From the NCBI GenBank assembly GCA_907165065.1, contig OU015529.1, positions 10,301,554 through 10,365,553 of the forward strand: 64,000 bases of DNA, written 5' to 3'. This document shows, piece after piece, positions 25,968 to 37,480 of this stretch. Under the pieces are notes generated by a model. It was not told the origin of the DNA. It saw nothing but the letters and a program-made list of their open reading frames with translations, and did not search any database. This stretch comes from Caprimulgus europaeus (lineage: Eukaryota > Chordata > Aves > Caprimulgiformes > Caprimulgidae). Every line of letters begins with the position of its first letter. Positions within the stretch are counted from its first letter, which is position 1. A program made the translations under genes and the position numbers.

Positions 25968-27416
25968 TGAGCCTGTGCATTTAAAGAAATATTTTCAGGT
26001 TTTATGTTGCTTGATTTCCTTTACATGAATTCATTTTGTTTTCTGCAGAACAGATCTCCAGCAAGATTGCTTCCTTCACAGCCCGTGGAGACACATATTC
26101 CAATATCAAATCCTCTGATCAAAGCAAAGAAAGTTGGAGATTGAAGCAATAATTATGACCTTGATCAGGATTTATTCTGTTACATGATTAATCATACATG
26201 ATATTTAGAAATATCAGGTGCCTGCCTGCTGCTGGTGTGAATTTCAACTGAAAACACCACTTATAAAATAGCTAGAAGAAAGGTCAACAAATCCGAGCTT
26301 GTTACAGCAACCTGCAAGTCCCACACATTTCAGTGTTTAGACATCAGTTTGCGATACCTGTTTTCTTTTATGACTCTGGGCTTTGTTACCAACTTACCAT
26401 TAATAGGGTTCAGCTAATGCAGATCTTTTGACTCTTTTTCTCTCTCTGTCCTCACCTGTCAGCCTTCTCTTCATCAACTATATTTATTACAATCAAGCCC
26501 TGTCAACTGTCACAGCTTACATACAGGCTGCCAGTAAATATGTCTTTCCAGTCATTAGACATTCCTTCCAGTCACCTTGGGATTTCTACCTTGTCTATCT
26601 CACTCCAAAAAAACTTTTGTTCAGAAGTATTAGACTCCCACAGAGCAGTGTCAGCTTGGGGCCATTACTGTAGGAAGTGACAGAAAACACCAAACTGTCA
26701 CTCATTAGGATCTAGTTTTTCCAGAGTTGATGTAAGTCAGATTTAGCCCCAAAACGAATCATGATTTATTTAATATATTTGCTTCTACAAGTGTCAGCTC
26801 ATCAACTTAAAATGTTTCTCCTTTAACTCTATTGAGGCCTGCACAGAAAGTTTTCTTTGAAACCTAGTTTTTGCTCTAAGGCTCAATAATTAGAACAGAA
26901 CTGAGAACAGTCGTGTTTCTGCTCTACAGGTGCACTTTAGTGGCCCTTGGTTTTATAATTATATGTACAAAGCATTCATGTTCAAATTAAGGCTGGACAC
27001 GTGAGAAAATGCCACCTGGTGGGTAAGCTCTTTTTATGCTGGCTCCCAAGTCCGAGGTGAGATAATGTAAGTCTACAGACAAGTTTAAAGAGAGAAAAAC
27101 AATTAGCTAGAGAAGAAGGATGGAAAAAGATTATTTCCTGATTATGCTGAGAACTGTCTCTCCAAAGGATCTACAGTCCATCCATCCAGAGCAAAACAAT
27201 ACCAGTGAGGTATATTCAGATGTGCTTCTGCAATTGCACCTACAATAAAAGCCTTTGCTGAGAGACATAAACCCCCAGTGGTCCCCTGCCTCCCCAAAAG
27301 TGTGGATGTCGAACTGGGCTGTGTACAAGTATCTTAGCCCATGTAGAGCTGGAGAGAGAGATGAGCAGAGAGCCTTGGGGGTCAGCAGTTCATAGAGAAA
27401 TGTAAAAGTAATAGGT

Positions 27417-27434
27417 AAAAAAAAAAAAAAAACA
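27417..27434 (+). repeat. A18 homopolymer
   Basis: Eighteen consecutive A residues followed by CAAATAGAGG. Simple repeat. Confidence 0.8.
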
Positions 27435-30400
27435 AATAGAGGAAAGAAGGGAGGGATAAAGGTCCAGGATCATTAACCCAAAAGATTTGAACTGCTTGCA
27501 CTTCAGTCACCAGACAGCAAGAGTCAGGTCCTTCACTGGTAGAAAACAACATAGCTCAAATGCCTCCAGTGAATTTACAGAGCACAGACTTACAGAGCTA
27601 AGTGTTGCAGAGTAAATATCAGTAGCCAGATTTCGCATCCAAATAAGAATATCATAATTGGTGATTCACTTAAGTAGCAACTATTATAGACTATAGGGGA
27701 CTATGCAGTATTAGAACTAGCGTGTTTGTACCAGTGATTTGGTTTCACTATCAAAATGCAAACATCTCTAAGGTAGAAAGAATATCTATAAAATTGCAGG
27801 TTATACTAAACAGGAATATACACACAAATGGTGGAGAATAAATGAACTGTCCCATAAATCACAAGTCACTTGGGATTTTTAGTGAACGCAGTTACCAACT
27901 ACTCATTTTTTGTTTTCTGGCTGTGAAAATAATGATACCTGTTACAAATTGCCATCTGATATTAAATATGGAGCACAGATTACAACAGTCATGAAGGGGG
28001 TAAGAAGAACTTATGAATCATCCACAGGATGCCCAATAGATGTGACTGAGCAGGCTTGACCCTGACAGCTGTGCGAGTAGGAACAGGTTTCACCATCAGG
28101 GATGCAGAAAACTGTAGGTTTGAGCTTTCTATCCTAAACCATAGGATCCATCCAGTGTAACTCCTGACCACTACAGGGCTTCAGCAGTCCCAGGATGCCA
28201 GCACAGGGGCAGCAATGAACACTGGGACATTTAAAGATACTTGCTTAGAATAACATGCTTGGCAAAAAAATACTTGGGAAATCACATGTGAATGTTGTGT
28301 GCTGTATTGAAAAAATGATCCTTCAATATTGCTCTGCTAGCAAATAAGATCAGCTATGAATGTTTCTGACAAGGTCATTTTCTGCCTTTTAATATGACAG
28401 CTCTAGAAATGTCCTCAGTTCAAAAAGCAGGTTTTTTTGTGTTTTGGAGATACCAGAAGAAGAAGTTGGTACTTACATTTTTTAGCATTGAAGCTCCAGG
28501 TTGCAGCTGATGAATATTGTGTAACCTTTCTCCTTTTGACCCAGTGAATGAAGAGCCACTACCTGCTGGTAGCTAAACATAAGTCATCATAATTTAAAAC
28601 TTATTGCTGAAAAGAAGCAGTGTTAATTATAAAATAAGGGAATGGAGGGTGCAAGGTAGGGGGCTGCCATTTACCATGAGGTGGGAAAGCCTGTTTGCCA
28701 GCACCGTAGCCCTAGTTCTGTACTGGTTTTGTAATATTTAAAGCTACATCAGGCCCTAAACAATGGAGGGACTGGTATTTCCAACATGCTTATAAATCTC
28801 CCACAACCCTTGCCAACCTAATTTCTGTTTTAGAAGTGCTTTTCTCCAGCTGGATTGCTCACAGCCCCTCCTGCCTGAGGGACCACAAGGGCACACCAAG
28901 ATGCATACTCATTAAACATGCTGGCCCATACAATAGCATGCATAGGAAGGCCTTGCCAGGCTCATCCCAGACAACAACTTTTTCCATCTCTCAGGAAGGT
29001 TGAGGTGGACCAGCTGGAAGGATCAGCCATGTCAAAACCTGTCCAGAGCTCCAGACAAAACCAACCAGTCTCTCACTGGCAGGAAACAATTGCATCACAT
29101 AATTAACAATGATGATTTTGTGCCATGGGGTGCCTGTATCCAGGCACAAAGAAAGAGATTGACTACACTTTATTATCCTCTTTTTTTGAGAAAAGAACAA
29201 AGATACCATCTGTGGGATGGCACTAATATGGTGAGAAGGTCCAAATCCAAAAACACTTATCTAAGGGGCCACTAAAAAAGTCTGAAATGTTGCTGACATG
29301 CAGAGTAATGATAAGTGAAATAGATTTCCATTAGTATTGAGAAGGCCTGTCTCCAACAAGTACACCAGCATTAACAAAGTTTTGCAACCCTTTTGGAAGC
29401 AGGTGCAATTTTATATGATTGGGAAGCAGAGATCAGAGGATTTAAGGGACCTTTCTGCAAGGAAAGACATAACCTGCTGGCATTGCCCTCAGGCTGCCTC
29501 CTTAGTTTTTGCCTCTCAGGTGATCTATGAAACCAGCCTACAAAGCCCTACTTCATCACAGCAGACAGACTCCCAATTAAGTCAACAGGCTTTGGATCAG
29601 GCATAAGATTTTAAATTAATACACAAGATGGCAAATAAATGTCACAGAGCAGTTTGAGAAAGCAAAAAGTGACCACAGACATGCCAACCACACTGGGAAA
29701 TAAGTGAAGGACCTGGCACAGTTCAAAAAAGAGATGAGATGGCTAGGACATGGCAACTGCATCCTCAGCATGCTCCTCAGCAAAACCCAAAGCGAGATCT
29801 GTAACAGGAACATCCTAAGGAGGTGGGTGTCAATAACACAGCATGATTTCCACCCACCCTGTGGGAGCTGTAAGAACTACCTTTGCATAGGGAGGCAATA
29901 CTTCCTGTCTCCCTCAGCCTCCCACAGGGAATCTGTCCAACACTCTCAGAGAGGACAACGTGACTCAACTGAAATCAGCTGCAGACCTTGCTGGAACTTC
30001 AGTGCTGCACCATTTTATTTTTAAGTACTTTTTCCCTCAAATATGTCCCTTCTTTCATTACATAAAGAAATCCTGAACCTACCTAAAGCCCTTCATCACT
30101 GGCCCTAAAGAGGATCTCCTAAAAAAGAGAGACTAGATTGTGTTTGACAAATCACCTAAAATACTTACATTGACCTGACTGTTGTGCTCAGTCACCTTGG
30201 CATGAAAACAGACTAAACAAATGCTTGCATGTTGACTGCAGCAACACAATTACACAAAGTGCAACCAACAAAGAAGATAATAACTCTTGGAGGTGTAGAC
30301 GAGGAAAGTGGTGGGGGGAAGCAGGAATGAAGGGAACCTCAAGGTTAAATGAGCAATGGGTCGGGGCACATAAAATAATGTAAACAAGAGAAATCTTTCA

Positions 30401-31964
30401 GCATAATTTTGAAAGTAAAGGCAGACTGAATCATATTATGCAGGTGTACAGAAAGCACTTTGCTGCATTATGCCATCTCAAGTTCTTGCTCCTATTTCCT
30501 TTTGTCAAGAGGTCTTTGATTGAAGACACAATTGTCTTTTAAAGAAAGGATAAAATGTCTCGTGAATAGCTGAAGTGATAGACCACAGTGTCTTGGATGC
30601 AGCAAGAAAAAGCAATGCTAATGGATTTGTGCAGTAAATAATTTGTAGCAAGAGGGAGAAACAATCAGGCCAAGCACAAGGATAGAGAAAGCTGCTTGAA
30701 CCTCCATAATTTGCAGTGATTGCCATGGGTTGTTCAGCTCAAGGTACTTCAGTATGGGGGAGAAGGGCTTCCAAATTTCCCCTATAAAATTCAGAGGGAT
30801 ACACTAACACTCTCCCTGGCTCTCATTCCTGTTTCCCCTTCAGTTATCTACTCCTCTCAGCCCCCATCTCTGGCTCACAGTCCTGTGCATGCTCTGATCT
30901 GCTCTCCTCATACCTGCAAAGCCTTCCCACTTCTCCTTTTTCATCCTTTCCTCTGTTTATAACCAAGTCCAAATCCTGTTCCCTCAGAGGTTTGTCCTCG
31001 TCATCATGGTGTTCATCAGCTTGTCTGCCTTCCCATTCCCTTCTGTGTCCCAGGCACCAGCAGAGGAGATGACAAATTTCTACCTTGTTGGCACTAAAAA
31101 AAAAACAACCAATAACTTTTTGGGTTGTTTTTGCCTCAAAGCCACTAAAGTATTTGGCTTTGATGAGTGTGAATTTTGTGTCACAGGTTTCACAGTCCTT
31201 TGTGTTATTGTGTTCTTTCCTCTATCTGGTGTTGGGGCTACATTTGTCCCTGAACTGTCTAAAGGCTATCTCAGAAAAAACATCTTCCTGGATGAGGAGA
31301 GGTGGCTCACTGTGTCCAACATGACTCTCTCTGGGAGAAGGGTGGAAAAAAGGGGCTGCTTTGAGACATTGTCTCCCCTTTGGGAGCAAAGTCAGGCTCA
31401 TCACCAGTCAGAGCAGGACAGCGACCAGACTCAACGGTTGGATTCAGCTTTCTGTCCATCAGCACGTTACAGAAGGCCATTCTGAACAGGTGTGAATGTT
31501 ACAGTTCAGATAAAAAAATTACATCCAACTCCCTTTGGCCTTTGGCTGAGATCAGTAGTAGTATCTGCCTGAGATCTGATGTGTGCTGTATCAGGAACGA
31601 CAGCACTCACTGGCAGGGGCATGTGCTCTGTGATCTGACAGATCTCACCTGTCTTTAACTCCTCTGATCCTCTGATTTGGCTGCCCTGTGGGTACAATGC
31701 ACACTTACCTAAAGATGCACAAGGAGCTGTGGGATGCCATCACACTGTCAAGATACTTCATGAGATACCTGCAGCAGAAGACTTTCTGGAAATGACACCC
31801 CATCATCATCCACTTCATGCTGCTAACTTTGTGGTGCCATTTCCTGGAGCCATCTCACCCTGTTCAGGAACAACAGACAGGGTAAAAGAGGTGAGGTATG
31901 AACATTAAAAGCCCTGTTATCTGTTTTTCTAGCTATTGAGAGCCTAGCATGAACCCCAGGACTT

Positions 31965-32730
31965 CGACTGTCTCTTCGATCACCAAGCTGACTCAGAAAG
32001 CTCGGGAGGTGGTAGTGGTAGGAGACTTTGTAGACCACTAAATCAAACCAGAAAACAGGATGTGTTACTCCTTAAGACCTGTCTGGAGCACATCAAGGGG
32101 AAGAACTGCACTGAGGTAGTCCTCAGTTTGAGAGGCATATGCTGGAGGTCTCATGCAGCTGGTAAATAAAGCATTACTGGGATTTCTCAACAAAATAAGA
32201 CAGAGAGAGAGAAAAAGAAGCAGAGAGGATAATTTCTTTAATGAGAAAGGTACAGATCCAGTACATCATTCCTGACTGCCAGGAGGTAATTAGCTACAGG
32301 CATGAAAGGCGGTGGTCACTAGACACCTATAGTTGTACCAATGGTATAAACAGGAGAGTCCAAGCAAGTAACATATGTAATTGGCTCAAAAGAACCAATT
32401 AATCAAAAATGAATTGAAAGGAATAAGAAAAAAAAAGACAGAAAAATGCAAATGAAGATTAGAGGTATTTTATAATGAATTTCTTAAGCAAGATAATTAT
32501 GGAATTGCTGTTAAGTTTAATGCACATACTATTTCAATGGAAAAATTGGTATTTGCAATACTGATAAGGCACCAGATGAATGGGTGAAGAGCTGGCTACT
32601 TGGCAGATCTCCAAAAGACAATTGTCAACAGAGAGTCATCACTGAATGGGATTTTTCCTTAACGAAATTTAGCAATGAGTATTCCTGGTCTGCAAGTAGA
32701 TGATGTTTTCTTCAGTGGATTCAGTTAGTA
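31965..32730 (+). mobile_element. Decayed CR1/L2-type LINE: endonuclease and RT remnants
   Basis: Conceptual translation of 31,976-32,029 gives ITKLTQKAREVVVVGDF. The VVVVGDF end matches the conserved VV(V/L)GDFN core of the APE-type endonuclease in CR1/L2 LINEs. About 45 bases further, in another frame, KTCLEHIKGKNCTEVV (32,074-32,121) resembles the RRFLECIEDNFLTQVV region that follows in that domain. At 32,578-32,598 EWVKSWL, followed by GRS and QRVI, resembles the W(I/V)xxWLxxRxQRV stretch of the LINE reverse transcriptase. A possible catalytic-box remnant (VDD) is at 32,696-32,704. Frames are shifted and stops occur, so the element is dead. Order and strand agree with the 3' piece at 33,235-33,680. 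The spacing between the endonuclease and RT remnants is shorter than in an intact CR1, implying internal deletion. Identity is by motif recognition only. Confidence 0.5.
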
Positions 32731-33234
32731 AACATCAATAGCCTCATGCATATGAATTAGTCTCAGTAAAAATTATGTCTGCATTAGAACATTTCTGCAA
32801 ATTGTTTTTGGAAAACTTCATCTCATTGAAAATGTTTCTGACCTGCTCTCTCAAAGTCTTTGCTGATTAGAGGTATGGGAGAACAGAGAGCCTGACAAAA
32901 GAGGGGGCTGCTGATGTGGGGGTGACACTTACAACACTGACACTCTTGGAAAGGTGGAAAGACTTAAAAGTGAAGGTGATCTGATACAGCCCGAAGCAAA
33001 ATTATATACATGGGAAAGTGTGCCTTGCAGAAGCATCCTTCTATCTCCACTGACTACTGACGGAGCCTGGGAGGTGAGCTGAAGGTAGATGACTAACTTT
33101 TAGATGCCAAAACTTCTGGTTTGGATAAACTTAGGTGGGATGTTTCTCACCCTCATAGCAAAGAAGTGAATAAGCAGGCTAGAGAATACACCCCAGGTGA
33201 GCATATGCTAGACTAGGGGATCCAGTTGTCATGT

Positions 33235-33680
33235 TAAAAAAGGGCATTACAAAATTGGAGGAGGCTCAGAAAAGAGCCACAGAAATGATTTACTGTCTGT
33301 AGATAAAATTTGACAGTGAGAAACCTAAAGATCTCACACTGTTTAATTTATCAAAAAGAAGATTAAAAGGTTACTTCATTGCAAGCATTATCTCATAGGA
33401 ATGCCACGTACTGAAATGCTCTTTAATCTAGCAAGAGTGGCACAAATATTTAACATTGCGGGTGATTAGCCACTAGAATGAACCACCAAGGGAAGAGGTG
33501 GATTCTTTCTCTCCTGATGTCTCCAAATCAGGTCTGAATGCTTTTCTGGCAGATGTGCTTTAATCAAACAAATGCTGTGCTCTAGTCAGATGCAAGTTAC
33601 CAGGCTGAATGCAGGGGAAAATGGGTGAAAAAAGGGTGTACTCCTGGCCTCAAAAATCTACAAATCTGTGAATGCCAAAC
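33235..33680 (+). mobile_element. Old CR1 LINE, C-terminal RT region and 3' end
   Basis: In one frame, 33,255-33,281 reads LEEAQKRAT and 33,339-33,371 reads LFNLSKRRLKG, separated by a stop at 33,297. These match the CR1 signatures LExVQRRAT and [11 protein letters not shown] in correct order and spacing. Downstream, CACCAAGGGAAGAGGTGGATTC corresponds to the CR1 block around ACCAxGGxxxTGGTGGATTC. The element ends with CTGGCCTCAAAAATCTACAA, resembling the old CR1 tail TGGCCTTAAAATCTATGAA. Divergence is high, so this is an ancient insertion. It probably belongs to the same element as the endonuclease/RT remnants at 31,965-32,730, which would make a collinear relic of about 1.7 kb. Confidence 0.75.
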
Positions 33681-34207
33681 ATAATTTAAATGTACTTGCA
33701 GGAATCAAAGTGTTCAAAGTGTGTTCCAGTTTAAGGGATAGAAATCCCAGGAGAGTAGGTAGAGATGTGCTTGTGGTGTTTATGAACAGCAACTAGCTCT
33801 TAAAACTCTACATCTCATCCAAAATCTGACCCTGACCCCTTCCACAGCACAGGTGTGACCACTGTTTCGAGTAGGGCAATCTAAAAGAGATTTATCAAAA
33901 TGGTCTGATTTTCAGAGGTGATGGGCTGGCCTGCATGGCTCTGAGGTCAGAGGGATTTGTTAGGACTTAGCACCTATGGATGGAATTTAAACACCTAATG
34001 AAAGGGGAAAGTGATTTGGGAGTGATTTCAATAGCATCTGAAAGATGGGTAAGAAAATCGGTCCTCACTTCCAGCAGTCGCTGTGCTCCTAGTTGAGAGC
34101 AACACTTTTAAAATCCCTGCTTTTTGGTATCACCTTCCTTTGTCTCTGTTCTCTCAGTTGCAAAATAATCACATTTCCTGGACTGGACAGCTGAAAGGAT
34201 TAACATT

Positions 34208-34408
34208 AGAGTGCTAGTTTTCAATCTGGGGGTCTGCAGACCTCTGGGGAGCTCTGTGGTCTACTTCTAAGGTGTCTGTGAGAGGTGGCTAAGAAAAACA
34301 AGTCAATTTATACTGTACAGCACTCCAGGAATGTGCATTTCAAAAGCAACCCACTCCTCTGGAAAACAATTCGTGGTCCACAAATCAAAAAAGGTGAAAA
34401 ACACAGAA
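34208..34408. mobile_element. Degenerate hAT-type MITE
   Basis: The left end GTGCTAGTTTTCAATCTGGG and the right end AGGTGAAAAACACAG are diverged inverted copies of the terminal repeat CAGTGGTTTTCAACCTxGG typical of many amniote hAT non-autonomous elements. Inside, GGGGGTCTGCAGACC, TAAGGTGTCTGTGAGAGG and the CGTGGTCCACAAATC block are the usual diverged GGTCCGCGGACC-like interior. Total length is about 200 bp with no coding capacity. Target-site duplications of 8 bp expected for hAT are not clearly preserved. The element is old and immobile. Confidence 0.6.
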
Positions 34409-35543
34409 ACTGAGAAACAGGCTGTAAGTGACCTGTGATTTGTAGCCGCTTTCCATGCATGGCAGCCAGGGATGTTCATCCTTGTTAGGGGGGAGGTGAG
34501 GAGCCCCCTGGGCTGAACCCCTTCCTGCTTCTGCCTTCCCAGGTGGCAGCTAAGAACTCAACCCAAGGAACCCACACAGGCAGCAAGGGGAATGCTGCCC
34601 TCTCGCCAGCCATGACCAGAAGCAAGTGAAAGCAATGGAAATAAGCAAAGAAAGGCCGTAGGAAGCAATTGCATCTGAAGCATCCCCCATGTCTCCTAGC
34701 TCCCCGGCTGATGTGTCCCACCTGCCTCCAAACCGGGTGGCAGATGACAGGTTTTTGATTGTCTCCTCTCCGGGGTGAGCAGCGGGACCACAGTGCTGCC
34801 ACATCCTCTCCCAGCAGCCTCTGACACGGGCGCATTCAGCATCACTTCTCATGTTTGTCTCTAGCCTCTGTCACTTTTCACCTGTTCCCTTGAGTTTGGA
34901 GCATTTCTTTTCCCCTCTCCTTCTTCTTTTTAAAGAAAAAGCTTTGCTTGTCAAGCAAGATTTTTTCTCCCTGAACTCTTAGACTTCCAGCCTCGACACA
35001 GACACAGAAATACTATTCAAAAGGTGAAAGTTTACAATCTCGAATAACTATGCCAGCTGCTATCTTGGGAACAAGTTCTTCTTCTGATGCAGGAGGGATG
35101 AGAGGGTGGGAGGAGAAGCCAGCAGCCTGGACGCCTAATGCCATGGGGCTCTTTTGGTACCAAAGAGCTGTCTGTGTCTCCAGGTGGCCTGAGAAACATC
35201 TCTGCACTGGGAGAGGGACTGGTAGACTACACCTGGGCATGGATCATCTGCCTGGCCTTGGGGAAGAGCATCCTCCTCCCTTGTGCCTCTGCTGTCTGAA
35301 TTGTTACCAGCAATACAAATCCTCTGTAGCTTGCTCAGGATATAATCAGACAAAAAAAAGATAAGAGAATAGGGTGCAATAAGGGAAAAGTTTTCAAATG
35401 GCATCATTTTGGGCTTAGCTGTTCCTCTAACAATAACTTTTGTGGTGGGCATCAGACTGTGCAGTTCATTTACAGCTGTAGAAAGGTTGTTCTACTATGC
35501 ATGTTTTTTAAAGCATTTTGGACCATTTGTCTTACAATGCTGA

Positions 35544-35544
35544 A

Positions 35545-35567
<23 letters not shown>
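35544..35567 (+). repeat. (TTTA)n microsatellite
   Basis: About six ATTT units in a row. Confidence 0.85.
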
Positions 35568-35575
<8 letters not shown>

Positions 35576-37039
35576 CCAAACAGCCTCTAAAAATCAGACT
35601 AGCAATACATATTTACAAGAGACATTCATCTCACTTTTTAATCTTGGAATCCTAGTTCTTCTTTAATCTTATTACTCCAGCTTTGTATTTGTGCTTTGTA
35701 TTTGCATACAGAGTTTAAGCAAACAGTCAAGCTATTGAATAACAAAGTACAGAAGCTCTGAGAGCTGAAATGGTAAATAAGAAACATATATCATAATACC
35801 CAGGCTCCACACTGAACATTTGGAAATACCATACTGCTGAAGGAGAATTCACAACGCTGTTTCATTGATATCTGACTCCAAATTCTTTCATAATTTTGAC
35901 ATTATCAATCAACTACATAATAAAACAAGTTTTCCCCTTTTTTTATTTAGATACATAATTTATGATTTTGTCAATAAAGAGTTGGGTTTTTTTTTAACAA
36001 GCCATAGCCACAAAAAGCTTTGTGCTGGCTTTTTTAAAGCATCAATTGCACTAAGATATACATATATCTAGTACAATCATGGACCCACCTTTCCTATTTA
36101 TTGTATATGCATGTGAGTATAAAAACACTTATACAAACCTACTGTTATTGATGTTTTAAAAAAGCTGAAGTAAACATTTCTTAGGATAGTTATTTGAAAG
36201 CTTGCTTTTTGAGAAACAAATGTATGGACACAGCATAAATTACGTATTTGAACCAAACTGAAGATGTCACTTTCGTAAGGGACCTCACAATAGTAGGACA
36301 GTGAAAGAGTTGAGTGCCAGGAATGACTGGAATTGTGTGTACATGTGTGTGAGAGGAACAGCACTGTGTCCTGTACCTGGCATGGGCACGAGGAGCAGAG
36401 GAGAGGCTTTGGCTGTACAACCCCCATTCAGCTCCACCCCGCTGTGGCTCTAGCATCCTGCACTGGTCCTTGTGCTGGGGACACTGGGAAGAACCATGGA
36501 ATGCAGCAGTGCCCTGTGCTGTCCCCCCCTCATCCTCCTCCTCCACCTGATAAGGAAGAGTTAAATCTCTGTATTTTTTTTCCCCCCCTCTTGCTACTTC
36601 CTATCTGCTGCTTGAATTGCTGGAGCTTTGTACATCTGGTTCAGTTCACTCCCAACGATTCAGGTTCTCGTTTTTCCCCTCCCTTGGGGACACCTTTCCT
36701 GAGTCTTGCTGCGGAGCCTGACCCCGGTGCCAGCAGGATAGAGCCCCAGGAAGTCCCAACAGCCTCATCCTGACTGCAAATACCCAGCTGGGTTTTAAAC
36801 GCATTGCATCAGAGAGCAGTAGGTCACCACATTAATCAGGAACTCTGAAATCCTCCGAGACACCTTGTTGGGAACGGTTACCGGGTTCTGGCTAGTCTTA
36901 AACATAATTTAAAAGACTTTGGGGTTATTTTAAGGCTTTTCCTTTCCTTCAGCCCTATCTCTATGTAAATGCTCTCTTTCACTTCTCACTGCCGACTGCT
37001 TCTAACAGACATATTATTTTGCTTCTCTGGCCTACTTTG

Positions 37040-37480
37040 TTGCAGACAAAGTTTTGACTATCGGAGTTCTTTTTTATTCCATTTTACATTTTTAATGCTA
37101 TGTTGTAAAACGTCCTTCCTCTTGAGCAGTAATAAATCACTTTTTTTTCCCCCCTCCCCTCTTCAGATTTCTTTTATAACACATTCAGCATTTTCTGGGA
37201 CATAATTAAAACATCAAACAGTTTTCCTGCTGGTTATGCTAAAATCTGAATGCTTGAGTCTGCTGGCATTATTGAAAATTAAAATGTACTATTCTTGAGT
37301 GTATTTAGGATGCCCTTAAATAACTATCAAAAATGGTTTTGTTCTGCTTTATATACAGACTGGCACCATAATGCTAAAATACCTGCATTAAATAATGTCT
37401 CTAATTGGTAGCATGAGGATACTTTTTAAAAGTATAAAATATGTATTTTTTTCACTATTTTTCTTCTGCTAATGTGTCTA
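37040..37480. promoter_or_regulatory. Candidate AT-rich regulatory block
   Basis: Non-repetitive AT-rich sequence with ATAATTAAAACATC, CATTATTGAAAATTAAAATG and CATTAAATAATGTCTCTAATTGG, which contain homeodomain- and SOX/POU-like cores. Only motif density supports this. Conservation was not tested. Confidence 0.18.

Larger units (their letters stand above)
14441..31964. other. Intergenic DNA, no gene recognised
   Basis: AT-rich unique sequence with simple repeats (notably 15,938-16,176 and 25,936-25,967) and short A runs. Open frames are at most 159 codons and match no family I recognise. Apparent longer frames at 15.8-16.25 kb are entirely the pentamer array. A unique AT-rich block at 20,870-21,135 is listed as a candidate regulatory element. 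Confidence 0.65.

Noticed and set aside
16963..27434. A runs at 16,963 and 27,417 as possible tails of processed pseudogenes
   Set aside because: No gene-like sequence precedes either run, and processed pseudogenes are rare in birds because CR1 does not mobilise mRNAs efficiently.
31006..31485. 159-codon plus-strand frame
   Set aside because: No domain recognised. Another frame overlaps it and there is no splice or promoter support.
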